Shown: piece by piece, positions 34,329 through 42,843 of the stretch
Numbering within the stretch: the stretch's first letter is position 1
Layout: every line of letters starts with the position of its first letter
Translations under genes and position numbers: made by a program
Assembly: GCF_001422325.1 (NCBI RefSeq)
Contig: NZ_LMMR01000005.1
Location: forward strand, 637,122-701,121
DNA: 64,000 bases
From: Leifsonia sp. Leaf264
GTDB lineage: Bacteria > Actinomycetota > Actinomycetes > Actinomycetales > Microbacteriaceae
Direction of reading: 5' to 3'
Notes under the pieces: generated by a model
What the model saw: the letters and a program-made list of their open reading frames with translations, nothing else
What the model was told of the DNA's origin: nothing
Database searches by the model: none

Positions 34329-37196
34329 TCAGTTCACCGTTGCGGTCTGCGCAGACGTCCACGCGGTGTTCTTGTACCCGGTCTTCGTGGCTGTGACGGT
34401 GACGGAGAGCTTCGCCGTCTTGTCCGCGACTGCCAGCTTGTACGTCTTCGCTGTAGCGCCGGCGATCGGCGTTCCGTTGCGGAGCCACTGGTACTTGAAC
34501 GTCGTCGTCGCTGGAGTCCATCCGGACCCAGCTGTTGCGGTCAGCACCTGACCGACTGTGGTGGCGCCGGTGACCGTCGGGAGTGCCGATCCGGTGAACG
34601 ACGGCTTCTCAGCGACCGTCGCGGTCTGGGCGCTGATCCAGTCTCGGGAGACGTAGGCGGCATTCACCGCGGTCACCTTCACGGTGATCTTCTTGCCAAC
34701 CTCAGCGTCCTTCAGCGTGTACGTCTTCGCGGCAGCTCCGACGATGTCGACACCGTTCGCGGCCCACTGGTACTTGTAGGAGGTCGGGGCCGGTGTGAGA
34801 CCCGATGCGGTGGCGGTGAGGACCTTCCCGTTCACTGGGTCGCCGGTGATCGTGGTGGCTGGGGTGCCGACGAACGGGAGCATCGCCCCGACGGCGCTCC
34901 CCGCCACTGTCCATGTGGAGGTGGTGTAGCCGGGTGCGGCGGCGGTCACCTTGACGTTGACGACCTTTCCGAGGTCAGCGGCCTTCAGCGTGTAGGTCTT
35001 CGCGGTGGCGCCAACGATCGCTTCCGTGCCGGCGAACCACTGGTACGTGAACTTCGGTGCCGGGGTGAGACCGGCCGGGGCGACTGCCAAAGCCTGCCCC
35101 ACGTTGAACTTCCCAGTGACAGGAGCTGCGAAGGAGCCAGCGAACGAGGACAGCACCCCGACCTGAACCTGGTTGCTGGTCCAGGTGACGCTGGTGACAC
35201 CGGCGCGGACGGCGGTGACGGCGACGGTGAGCTTCGCGGTCATGTCTGCGTCTTTGACGGTGTACGCGGCGGTTGTCGCCCCGGTGATCAGAGCGCCGTT
35301 GCGGTACCACTGGTACTTGAACGAGGTCGGCTTCGGTGCCCAGCCGGCGTCGGGGACGGCGGTGAGTTTGGTGCCCCACTTCACAGGCTCGGTGCCGGTG
35401 AAAGTGATGGCCGGCTTGTTCGTTCCGGTGAACGGGCTGATGGGCGGGACGGCGACCGCAGCTGACACCCAGGTGCGGTTCGGACGGCCGGTCACCTTCG
35501 CTGTCACGGCGACAGTCAGGTTCTTCTGCAGGTCGGAGGCTGTCAGGGTGTACTTCGCCGCTGTGGCGCCGGCGATGGGTGCGCCTTCACGCATCCACTG
35601 GTACGCGTACGAGGTTGGCTTCGGCGCCCAGTCAGTGCCGGGCACGGCAGTGAGCGCCGCACCCTGCAGACGGTCGCCGACGATGGTCGGAAGCTGGTCG
35701 CCGAGGAAGCCGGTGCTGGTCGTGACAGTGAGAGTCGCTGTGGACCCGGTGATGGCGTCGATCTTGACGGTCACCCCGGATGCGCCGGAACGGAAGGTGT
35801 CACCGGCAGCCCAGACGAACGAGCGGATCCCCGTTGAGACCTGCTTGGGGATGACAACGGATTGGCCTCCAGCGTCCTGCTTCAAGATGCGCACACCGGT
35901 TCCGACGCGAGGGCGTTCGTTCGCGCTCGGGTTCGGGTACCTGGTGTACAGGGCGTTCGTGTCGCGGCCGGTGGCGTTGCGGTATTCGACGTAGTAGGTG
36001 ACGTTCGACACCGGGTCGGTGACCTTGACGCCGCGTGAACCGGATCCGGCTGAGGCGGCGTTCAGCGTGAACTGGTTGGTCCCGGTCGGCGCGGTGACCA
36101 TGTCGGCGCCCAGGGTGTTCAGGCGTGCCCGCTGCGTGACGTTCAGGGCAGTCAACGTCGGGTTCGATGCACCGTTCAGCAGGTACGAAGCCGCCATCGT
36201 GTCGTACAGGTCCCCGTACGCCTGGTCGGAGCAGCCGGAGGTGTAGCCGGCGACACCGTCGACGACAGGGGCTTTGCAGTTGTGGGTGTTGGAGTGTCCG
36301 AGGGAGAAGTTGTGCCCGAACTCGTGGGCGATCGTCTGGGCGTTTCCTCCGGGGACGTCAGCCATCCAAACCGTGCCGCCTGAGTTCAACCCGGCCCCGA
36401 CCGTGGCGAGGCCGATGGCGCCATTGGCGCAGCTGTTCGGGGAGATGACAAGCAGGTGTCGGCCGGGAGTGTTGTAGTAGGTGGATGGGGTCATCCCGAA
36501 CTTCGCTGCCGCTTCGTTCCACAGGTTGTTCTGGTTGCAGCCTGCGGTGGTGGTGTACCGGCTGACCGGGTTGACCCGTGAGATCCCGGAGATCCCGTTG
36601 GACGCCTGGTCCGTCCAGAACTCTGATGCGGTGGCGACGATTCCGTCCACCTGCGCGTCGTTGAATGGGGCGACCTGGCCGCCGGTGGTGACGACAGCGA
36701 CGTCGACAGTGTGGGTGACGCCCGACGCGGCAGTCACCACTCCCTCCACTTGTATTGCTGCCAGCGGGAGGGGTGTGCTTCCGGTCTCCTCGGTGATCGC
36801 CTTCCCTGCTGCGCTGCCGGACTCGACGGTGCCGGACACCCGAATGCCGGCGTCGCTGACCAGGTCGGCATCGGCGACAGCGGTTGCGTCGACATCGGCT
36901 CCGGTGGCGGCGTTATTCGGCAGGTCGGCCGGGTCGACGGGCACTTGGCTGCCGTTGGCTGTGACGATGAAGGCAGATCGTTCTGCCCCGTCCGCATTGG
37001 GGGTCGTTGCCTCTTCCTGGAGGACGACGAGCTCACCGGACAGGTGCACCTTGACGTCGCCCTGAGGGGCGGTGGCAGCCTGTGCGGGGGTGACTGTCGT
37101 GCCGATCAACGCCAAGGAGACCAGCGCTGCGAAGAGGGTCTTCCTCTTCCATGTGGGTGTTGCTGGGCTGTGGCTGAAGTCCCTAGTGGCGCTCAT
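34329..37196 (-). CDS. secreted zinc metalloprotease with Ig-like repeats
   Basis: 955 residues. Signal peptide (TLFAALVSLALIGTTVTPAQA), a propeptide-like region, then a metzincin domain with HEFGHNFSLGHS near residue 287 (three zinc His) and a DTMAASY Met-turn, close to peptidase family M11/gametolysin. From about residue 480 come five Ig-like repeats with the YQWxRxGxxI-GATxxTY core shared with the exoprotein at 21098. No wall-sorting signal. Likely a surface or secreted protease acting on host or neighbour proteins. Confidence 0.88.
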   Translation of the reverse strand: MSATRDFSHSPATPTWKRKTLFAALVSLALIGTTVTPAQAATAPQGDVKVHLSGELVVLQEEATTPNADGAERSAFIVTANGSQVPVDPADLPNNAATGADVDATAVADADLVSDAGIRVSGTVESGSAAGKAITEETGSTPLPLAAIQVEGVVTAASGVTHTVDVAVVTTGGQVAPFNDAQVDGIVATASEFWTDQASNGISGISRVNPVSRYTTTAGCNQNNLWNEAAAKFGMTPSTYYNTPGRHLLVISPNSCANGAIGLATVGAGLNSGGTVWMADVPGGNAQTIAHEFGHNFSLGHSNTHNCKAPVVDGVAGYTSGCSDQAYGDLYDTMAASYLLNGASNPTLTALNVTQRARLNTLGADMVTAPTGTNQFTLNAASAGSGSRGVKVTDPVSNVTYYVEYRNATGRDTNALYTRYPNPSANERPRVGTGVRILKQDAGGQSVVIPKQVSTGIRSFVWAAGDTFRSGASGVTVKIDAITGSTATLTVTTSTGFLGDQLPTIVGDRLQGAALTAVPGTDWAPKPTSYAYQWMREGAPIAGATAAKYTLTASDLQKNLTVAVTAKVTGRPNRTWVSAAVAVPPISPFTGTNKPAITFTGTEPVKWGTKLTAVPDAGWAPKPTSFKYQWYRNGALITGATTAAYTVKDADMTAKLTVAVTAVRAGVTSVTWTSNQVQVGVLSSFAGSFAAPVTGKFNVGQALAVAPAGLTPAPKFTYQWFAGTEAIVGATAKTYTLKAADLGKVVNVKVTAAAPGYTTSTWTVAGSAVGAMLPFVGTPATTITGDPVNGKVLTATASGLTPAPTSYKYQWAANGVDIVGAAAKTYTLKDAEVGKKITVKVTAVNAAYVSRDWISAQTATVAEKPSFTGSALPTVTGATTVGQVLTATAGSGWTPATTTFKYQWLRNGTPIAGATAKTYKLAVADKTAKLSVTVTATKTGYKNTAWTSAQTATVN

Positions 37197-37203
37197 GCTC
37201 TTT

Positions 37204-37216
37204 TAGGTATGTGGCG
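37204..37216 (-). promoter_or_regulatory. class A/C hybrid motif
   Basis: CGCCACATACCTA on the minus strand, 7 bases before the metalloprotease ATG; links the CGCCACAT and ACCTA forms. Confidence 0.5.
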
Positions 37217-37258
37217 AAAAGCCGCATGGCCCCTCGAAGAGGCGATTTCGCCCGGCGA

Positions 37259-38095
37259 TCAGTACCAGTTGAGGCTGTTGGAGTGGTCCAAAGCTGAGCA
37301 GGGAGACGCGTACCGGTCGGCGATGTATCCAAGCCCCCAGAGGATCTGCGTGCGAGCGTTCGTCTGCCAGTCGGGGCCAGCGGAGGCCATCTTCGAGCCG
37401 GGCAGCGCCTGCGGGATGCCGGTGGCGCCGCCGTTCCCGTTGTAGGCGTCCACCCGCCAGTTCGACTCCCGGTCCCACAGGGTGCTGAGGCACTGGAACT
37501 CCCCCTCGCCCCAGCCGTACTTGTCGGCGGCGATCCGGCGTGCTTGCGCACGGGCGCCGTCCGGGGTGTTGGCGACCCGTGCGGCTTCTGCTGCGGCCGC
37601 GGCATCCGCGGCTGCCTGAGCGGCGACAGCGGCGTCGTGCTCGGCGATGGCGGTGGTGGTCGCCTGGGCGGCGGCGTCAGTGTTGTCGATCAGAGTTTCG
37701 ATGCGGTCGACGCTGAGAAGTTCGTAGCGGGCGAGGCTGGCGACGTGGTCGGCCAGCTCGGTGGCGTCAACCTTCGAGGCGGCGGCCGCGATGACGGTGT
37801 TCGCAGTGCTGAGGGCAGCTTCGGCGGAAACGGAGGCTTTGAACTTGGCGATGTCGGCGTACACACCGAGGTGATCGCGGTCGAGGGAGCCTTGCTGGCT
37901 GAGGGTGACGGTGTACGCCTCCCGTTCGGCGCGGAGGTCAGCAGCGTTCGCCATGAGCGGGGCGGAGATCAGGGAGCCGCCGATGAGGGCGGCGGCGGAG
38001 ATTGTGGCGATGCGGCGGCGGGCGGTTGTGCTCCCGAGGCCGGCGATTCGGTTCTTCAGGGTGATGAGGTCGGTGGTGAGGGTGCGCTGAGGCAT
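37259..38095 (-). CDS. secreted lytic-transglycosylase-like protein 2
   Basis: 278 residues. Signal peptide (RRRIATISAAALIGGSLISAPLMANA), a long Ala-rich helical region with coiled-coil character (residues 50-180), then the same C-terminal hydrolase domain as 14680-15345: WDRESNWRVDAY (catalytic Glu), GATGIPQALPGSKM, WGLGYIADRYASPC and a final LNWY. Probably opens peptidoglycan for the pilus or exported proteins. The 5' leader of about 130 bases contains two strong hairpins. Confidence 0.82.
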   Translation of the reverse strand: MPQRTLTTDLITLKNRIAGLGSTTARRRIATISAAALIGGSLISAPLMANAADLRAEREAYTVTLSQQGSLDRDHLGVYADIAKFKASVSAEAALSTANTVIAAAASKVDATELADHVASLARYELLSVDRIETLIDNTDAAAQATTTAIAEHDAAVAAQAAADAAAAAEAARVANTPDGARAQARRIAADKYGWGEGEFQCLSTLWDRESNWRVDAYNGNGGATGIPQALPGSKMASAGPDWQTNARTQILWGLGYIADRYASPCSALDHSNSLNWY

Positions 38096-38153
38096 GGGGC
38101 TCCGATGTTCGAGCTGCCCTGCTGCGGCGACCGGAGTTGATCCGGTGGGCGCT

Positions 38154-38214
38154 GCCGCACCCTGTCGGGGTGTGGGGTGCGGCGCAGGCTGGTCCAGCCC
38201 CTCGCGGGAGGGGC
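38154..38214 (-). promoter_or_regulatory. structured 5' leader of the transglycosylase-like gene
   Basis: Two perfect stems between the promoter motif (38224) and the start (38095): GCCCCTC-gcgg-GAGGGGC (38197-38214, extendable) and GCCGCACCC...GGGTGCGGC (38154-38183). In actinobacteria peptidoglycan hydrolase genes are often under c-di-AMP riboswitches; I do not see that consensus here. Confidence 0.4.
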
Positions 38215-38223
38215 CGGAACCTA

Positions 38224-38232
38224 CATGCGCGG
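38224..38232 (-). promoter_or_regulatory. class A motif with start-stop ATGTAG
   Basis: CCGCGCATG followed by TAG on the minus strand, directly after the TGA at 38235. Confidence 0.45.
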
Positions 38233-38234
38233 AC

Positions 38235-38999
38235 TCAGGCGGTCTTGGCTGCCTGGGTGCGCAGACGAGCCAGCCCGGAAGCCAGCGTCTCGGTGATCTC
38301 CTGCATTCCGCGGAAGGGGACGAAAGCTTCCACATCAGGCTGGAACAGTCGTGCGATGAATGCATCGCCGAGCGGCTCGTACTTCGAGGCGAGCCTCGCG
38401 ACCATGTCCTTGTTGGCGGAGTGGCTGGCGGTGTGGTGCAAGGACAGGGCGTTGTCGACGAAGTCGGTGAACTTCACCAGCGCGACGCGAGGGTCGGCGA
38501 TCGCTTCGACGACATGGGTGCGGTACGCGTCGTGCTTCTGGGCGCGAGTGAGCCCGGCGGGGAGCTCCGGGTTGGTGACAGCCTCAACGGTGCGGTACAC
38601 GGTCGTGCCGAACTCCGTAGCCCAGAACGTCAGGGCGGTGTGTCGAGGGTCGCTGGTCTTGGTCACCGGGGACAGGGCGACGATGTCGTCGACGCAGTCT
38701 TCGACGGTGTCATGAAGGATCGATGCGATGATCGCGGCCTGGTCGGTGACACCCCACCGGACCAGCCTGAGGGCCGAGCGGAGCGGGTGCTCGATGTAGT
38801 GGACGCGGGGCATGTCGCCGCGGTTCGCGCGGGTCTGGTCCCGGTGAAGGTAGGAAGCGTACGCAATCGCCTTCTCGACCAGGTCGACGTCGTTGCCGGC
38901 GGCCTCCGAGGCGAGCAGCAGCTCACGGCTGAGCAGGGTGGCGTCCATCTGCTTCAGCGGCAGGGAGCGGATCATCTCGTCAACAGGTGTGCTTCTCAT
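38235..38999 (-). CDS. RelA/SpoT-type HD-domain hydrolase
   Basis: 254 residues. The HD pattern is clear: YASYLHRDQTR, HYIEHPLRSAL, and ILHDTVEDC, as in the ppGpp-hydrolysing half of SpoT and in small alarmone hydrolases. No synthetase domain. It may clear alarmone or another nucleotide to keep the host growing during element replication. Monocistronic. Confidence 0.75.
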   Translation of the reverse strand: MRSTPVDEMIRSLPLKQMDATLLSRELLLASEAAGNDVDLVEKAIAYASYLHRDQTRANRGDMPRVHYIEHPLRSALRLVRWGVTDQAAIIASILHDTVEDCVDDIVALSPVTKTSDPRHTALTFWATEFGTTVYRTVEAVTNPELPAGLTRAQKHDAYRTHVVEAIADPRVALVKFTDFVDNALSLHHTASHSANKDMVARLASKYEPLGDAFIARLFQPDVEAFVPFRGMQEITETLASGLARLRTQAAKTA

Positions 39000-39007
39000 G
39001 TCACCTA

Positions 39008-39016
39008 CATGTGCGG
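39008..39016 (-). promoter_or_regulatory. class A motif with start-stop ATGTAG
   Basis: CCGCACATG followed by TAG on the minus strand, 8 bases before the HD-protein start and 12 bases after the terminator stem. Confidence 0.5.
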
Positions 39017-39028
39017 ACAGATGCAAGA

Positions 39029-39059
39029 AGGAGCGGCTCCTGCGAGAGGAACCGCTCCT
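39029..39059 (-). terminator. terminator hairpin
   Basis: AGGAGCGGCTCCT/AGGAACCGCTCCT, 13 positions with one mismatch, 5-base loop; with 39128-39159 it isolates the pilin gene from the HD gene. Confidence 0.65.
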
Positions 39060-39127
39060 ACTTGGTGCTCAACCGAAGTTGGGCGACGGTAGCCAGCTGG
39101 GCTGGACCTTGGCTACGTGTTTGTGTC

Positions 39128-39159
39128 GGCCGGGGCGACTGTGGAAGCCCACCCCGGCC
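39128..39159 (-). terminator. terminator hairpin after the pilin
   Basis: GGCCGGGG/CCCCGGCC, 8-bp stem, 10 bases beyond the pilin stop. Confidence 0.55.
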
Positions 39160-39169
39160 GGCAGGTCGA

Positions 39170-39730
39170 TTAGTTGAAGGCCGAGTCCGGAGCAGTGGCC
39201 ACCGAGGGGATGGTGATGACGACGGGGTCGCCCTTTGCGTCCTTGACTGCCGGGAGCGCCTCAACGGGAGTGTTGGGGTTGTCCGACGAGATGTAGAAGC
39301 GCAGGGTGTCGCTGACCTTGGAGACGGCGATGTACTCGCTGCCGTCAGCCGAGACGGCAACGTCCACCGACTCGGACGCCTGGATCAGCGAGTCGATGCC
39401 GTCGGCGTCAACGCCGGAGACGAGGTCACTGAAGGCGAGGTACTTGCCTTCGCCGGTGTTGGCGACGTACTGAGCGAAGGCGACGGACTCGGCTTCCTTG
39501 ACGGAACCGAGGGCCTGCTTGCCAGCCTCCTTCTGTGCCCAGGGGATGACCGCGAAGACGGTTGCGGCGATGATGCCACCGACGATGGCGATGACGATGA
39601 CGCCGACCATGATCGAGGCGAGGTCGATCGCACCCTGCTGCGAGAAGACGGCCTTGCGGAGGCCGAGCTCGCTCTTGCGGGCAGCGAACTGCTCCTTACG
39701 AGCCTTCAGGCTGTGCCGGAAAACGTTCAT
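39170..39730 (-). CDS. type IV pilin-like major pilin
   Basis: 186 residues. A long basic N-terminal leader (about 33 residues) ends at QQG, followed by the hydrophobic assembly helix AIDLASIMVGVIVIAIVGG; cleavage after that Gly by the neighbouring prepilin peptidase is expected. The usual Glu at +5 is missing and an Asp stands at +3. The globular part is small. Same leader-helix junction as the protein at 53226, so both should enter the same filament. It has its own motif and terminators, suiting a highly expressed major subunit. Confidence 0.85.
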   Translation of the reverse strand: MNVFRHSLKARKEQFAARKSELGLRKAVFSQQGAIDLASIMVGVIVIAIVGGIIAATVFAVIPWAQKEAGKQALGSVKEAESVAFAQYVANTGEGKYLAFSDLVSGVDADGIDSLIQASESVDVAVSADGSEYIAVSKVSDTLRFYISSDNPNTPVEALPAVKDAKGDPVVITIPSVATAPDSAFN

Positions 39731-39808
39731 GAATATGGATCCTTTGGTTTTGTTGGCCGCCGTATCCGACGGCCAGTCGACTGCACCCGGTCGGGCGCAA
39801 CGAAAAGG

Positions 39809-39817
39809 CATGTGGCG
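39809..39817 (-). promoter_or_regulatory. class A motif (pilin)
   Basis: CGCCACATG on the minus strand, about 78 bases before the pilin ATG; an in-frame ATG in the motif would add 27 residues. Confidence 0.5.
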
Positions 39818-39855
39818 AAAACAGCCGTGGATCCTGCAGGTGGGAAGAATCCCTG

Positions 39856-40500
39856 TCAGCCGAGGAGCCCGAAAGCGGAGAACATCGCCGTGTACACGAG
39901 GACCGCCGGCGGGATGGCGAGGGCCATGAACGGAGCCAGCGGGACGGTGGGCTTCTGCTCACCGTGGGCGCGGATGACGACGGCGACGGACACGACTGCG
40001 CAGAGCAGGAAAGTGAACAGCAGCCACATGCACGCGGTGAGTGGTGACAGGGCTGCGAGTCCCCCGGCGATCACGGGGGCGATCTTGATGTCCCCGCCGG
40101 CGGCGAACCCGGTCAGCCACCACATGAGGACCATCACGCCGAATGTGCCGGCGGCTGTGAGGGCGGCTGTGATCACGACCGGGTTGTGCGGGGACACCAG
40201 CTGGATGGTGATGAGGGCGGAAAGGACCCCGGCCGAGAGAACGGCGTTGTGGCTGTTCAGGATGAGCTTGGTGCGCCAGTCGACGTGGCCGAGGAAACCG
40301 GCACCGATTCCGAGGATGACGGTGAGCACGATCATCGGCCATGGCAGCTGGTGTGCGGCCAGGCCTGCGGCTCCGCCGGACAACGCCCCGGAGATCCAAG
40401 GTGGAGCTGTCCGGCTGAGCCGGCGCGCTTCGGCGATGTCGTCGTCGAGGTCGGGGTCGAACTGGTCGAAGTCGGCTGGGGCCGTCCCTGCTGCGGTCAT
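39856..40500 (-). CDS. type IV prepilin peptidase (A24)
   Basis: 214 residues, six or so membrane segments. The two catalytic aspartates are seen in HVDWRTKLILN and GGDIKI, the standard TFPP motifs. The N-terminal methylase domain of PilD is absent, as in FlaK/TadV-like short enzymes. ATG overlaps the PilC stop (ATGA). It should cut both pilins of this element. Confidence 0.85.
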   Translation of the reverse strand: MTAAGTAPADFDQFDPDLDDDIAEARRLSRTAPPWISGALSGGAAGLAAHQLPWPMIVLTVILGIGAGFLGHVDWRTKLILNSHNAVLSAGVLSALITIQLVSPHNPVVITAALTAAGTFGVMVLMWWLTGFAAGGDIKIAPVIAGGLAALSPLTACMWLLFTFLLCAVVSVAVVIRAHGEQKPTVPLAPFMALAIPPAVLVYTAMFSAFGLLG

Positions 40501-41666
40501 TGGCCGGGGATGGCGACGCCGGTGCCGTCCGGGACGCTCACTCCGCCGCCACCGCCGGTGCTGGTCATGTCCATCAGGGCGGGGAACATGGCGTACATCG
40601 GGACGATGACAGCGATGATCAGGACGGCGACGATCAGGTAGACGATCCAGTTGACGACAGGTTCCATCGTCTTCTGGAACCCGTCGAGCTGGACGTCTGC
40701 TTCCAGGCGGTACTCGGGGCCGAGCTCGCTCATCACTTCGATGGTCTGCCGGACGGACGGGGCGGCGGCCAGCATGTACTTGGCGTTCTCGGGGAGGAGG
40801 CGGGTCTGGGCGAACTCGGACAGTCGGGCGCCTTCGGTGCGCATCCGCTCCGCGTGGCGGTAGCAGTGCTCGGCGATCGCTTCGTTGCCGGCTCCGGCGC
40901 CGGCGGACTCGAGCGCTGCGGCTTCTCCCATTCCGGTGGACAGGTTGGTGGCGAGGAGCTCGAACAGTCGGCTCGTGGCGGCCAGCTGGACGATGGAACC
41001 GATCAGCGGAAGCCGGATCGACATACGGTCGGTGAACACCTGCACGGCGCGGATCTTGCGGCCGCCGAGCCCGTAGAACAGCCCGATGAGGACTCCGACG
41101 CCGATGAGGGAGCCGATGACGTACTTGGTGACGTCGGCGACGTTCAGCACGATCAGGGTGAGCGGAGGCGTCTCCGTGTTCAGGGTCTTGAAGGTCGCGA
41201 GGAAGCCCGGGATGATCCACGCGGTCGCCGCGAACAGGAACCCCATCGCCATCGTGAACATGAAGCCCGGCTGGATCAAGGAGATCAGCAGCTTCTTCTT
41301 TACCGACTGGCCCTGCGACACCAGCTTCGCTGCCTGCACCAGGTTCTTGTGGATGCTGGCTGCGGTGGGGGCGGCTGATACGAGCTCGTGGACGGTGCGA
41401 GGGAACACGTCTTCGGAGAGGATCGCCTGTTTGAAGCCGACACCCTCTTCACGCATCGTCTTCGCAGCACGGGTGTACGCGCGGCCGACTTCGTACTTCT
41501 TGAACTGCTCGCCGACGATCTCCAGCGCGCGAGCTTCGGATTCACCGACCTTCAGGATCATCGCGAGAGCGCGGAGGCTGCGGGCCAGGAGCTCCGGCTT
41601 CGTCTTCCGGCCGTTGTAGAAGGCCATCTTCCGCTTCTCGGGGGTCAGCTGGGCGGTTTGCGACAT
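40497..41666 (-). CDS. pilC: pilus inner-membrane platform protein PilC-like
   Basis: 389 residues. Two T2SSF-type repeats: the first around LARSLRALAMILKVGESE...VGEQFKKYEV, the second around FELLATNLSTGMGEAAALESAG, each followed by membrane segments; the last helix is near VVNWIVYLIVAVLIIAVIVPMY. Forms the base on which PilB/PilT act. Start 41666 has GAGG nine bases ahead; a longer start (41693) sits directly after the stop of a 10-codon ORF from the class A motif. Confidence 0.85.
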   Translation of the reverse strand: MSQTAQLTPEKRKMAFYNGRKTKPELLARSLRALAMILKVGESEARALEIVGEQFKKYEVGRAYTRAAKTMREEGVGFKQAILSEDVFPRTVHELVSAAPTAASIHKNLVQAAKLVSQGQSVKKKLLISLIQPGFMFTMAMGFLFAATAWIIPGFLATFKTLNTETPPLTLIVLNVADVTKYVIGSLIGVGVLIGLFYGLGGRKIRAVQVFTDRMSIRLPLIGSIVQLAATSRLFELLATNLSTGMGEAAALESAGAGAGNEAIAEHCYRHAERMRTEGARLSEFAQTRLLPENAKYMLAAAPSVRQTIEVMSELGPEYRLEADVQLDGFQKTMEPVVNWIVYLIVAVLIIAVIVPMYAMFPALMDMTSTGGGGGVSVPDGTGVAIPGQ

Positions 41667-41723
41667 GGGGTCAGTCCTCGGTTTCGGTGTCATTCACGCC
41701 GTGGACGCGGCGCACACCTGAGG

Positions 41724-41732
41724 CATGTGGCG
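41724..41732 (-). promoter_or_regulatory. class A motif (pilC unit)
   Basis: CGCCACATG on the minus strand, 57 bases before the pilC start and 14 bases after the pilT stop, so pilC-peptidase can be read apart from pilB-pilT. Confidence 0.5.
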
Positions 41733-41745
41733 AACCCCTCAGTTT

Positions 41746-42831
41746 TCAGCGGATGCCGAGGCCGCGGAGCTTGTCCTCGAGGATCGCGGCGCTTTTCGTG
41801 TTCGCCTGGGCTGTCTCCACGGTGATCTTCTCGTCCTTCACGAGCTGGGCGAGGGACTCCTCCATGGAGAACGAGTCGCGGGTGGATTCCAGCTGAGCGC
41901 GCATCATGTGCAGGTCACCTTTGGAGATCAGCTCCTGCATGTTCAGGTCGTTGAACATCAGCTCCCGTGCGGGCACCTTGCCGCCGCCGATTTTCGGCAC
42001 GAGCCGCTGCACCATGACGCCGATCAGCGACTGGCCGAGACGGGAACGGATCTGAGGCTGCTCGTCGGCGGTGAACTGTCCGATGAAACCGTCGAGCGCT
42101 TCCACGACGGAGCCTGCGTGGGCTGTGGTGATGACCAGGTGGCCGGTGGTGGCGGCGTGGAGAGCTGCGCGGGCGGTGGCCGGGTTCAGCATCTCGCCGA
42201 TGAGGATGACGTTCGGCTTGGAGCGGAGGGCGTCCTCGATGGCTGTGGCGTAGTCGGGCGCGTGGATGCCGATCTCACGCTGGGTGAACATCGACTCCTT
42301 CGGGGTGTGGACGAACTCGATCGGCTGCTCGATCAGGTAGATGTGCTGCGCGGTGGTGCGGTTGATCAGGTCGATGAGCGCTGCGATCGCGGTCGTCTTT
42401 CCGGAACCGGTCGGGCCTTCCACCAGCAGCAGACCGCTGGATCGCTTCACGACGTCCTGCAGTTGCTGCGGCAGGTCGAGCTTCTCGACATGTGGGACAT
42501 CGGCGGGGATCAGACGGAACGTGCAGGAGTGACCTCCGACGGACTTACGGAACGTGCCACGGACGCGCCAGGTGCCGGTATCGAACGCTTCGGAGGAATG
42601 GCCGCGCTCACCGAACGGGTCGAACTCGTTCCCGTCCTCGTCATCGGGGTGGTTGATCTTCAACCACTCCAGGATCTCCCGCTCGGGGATCTGCACAGCG
42701 GGATCTTCGTAGTGGGAGAGCTTGTCAGCGGTGAGCAGCCAGATGCCGTCGTTCGGATGAATGTGGATGTCGGAGACCTGTTGGTTGCCGGCCTGGTCGA
42801 TGATCCAGTACAGGTGCTCTTCGGGTGTCAT
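41746..42831 (-). CDS. pilT: pilus retraction ATPase PilT-like
   Basis: 361 residues. Walker A VEGPTGSGKTT near residue 140, Asp box IYLIEQPIEF, Walker B-type SKPNVILIGEMLNPATARAAL and His box TGHLVITTAHAG, in the order of PilT. The C-terminal AIRNLI helix is not clear. It ends with a KLRGLGIR tail. It lies 12 bases after pilB. A retraction motor implies a dynamic pilus for DNA uptake, twitching or surface grip. Confidence 0.88.
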   Translation of the reverse strand: MTPEEHLYWIIDQAGNQQVSDIHIHPNDGIWLLTADKLSHYEDPAVQIPEREILEWLKINHPDDEDGNEFDPFGERGHSSEAFDTGTWRVRGTFRKSVGGHSCTFRLIPADVPHVEKLDLPQQLQDVVKRSSGLLLVEGPTGSGKTTAIAALIDLINRTTAQHIYLIEQPIEFVHTPKESMFTQREIGIHAPDYATAIEDALRSKPNVILIGEMLNPATARAALHAATTGHLVITTAHAGSVVEALDGFIGQFTADEQPQIRSRLGQSLIGVMVQRLVPKIGGGKVPARELMFNDLNMQELISKGDLHMMRAQLESTRDSFSMEESLAQLVKDEKITVETAQANTKSAAILEDKLRGLGIR

Positions 42832-42843
42832 GGCGGTGCTCTC

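Noticed and set aside
38096..38223. c-di-AMP (ydaO) riboswitch ahead of the peptidoglycan hydrolase
   Set aside because: The gene type fits, but the leader shows only two simple stems and none of the conserved ydaO segments I can recall, so it is listed only as a structured leader.
37259..38365. Longer version of the second transglycosylase starting at 38365
   Set aside because: It would begin inside the HD-protein gene and place about 90 Pro/Arg-rich residues before a clean signal peptide that starts at 38095; the hairpin leader lies in between.
42484..42492. Extra motif copy CATGTGGGA inside pilT
   Set aside because: It differs at a core base and lies in well-conserved coding sequence with no gene start nearby.
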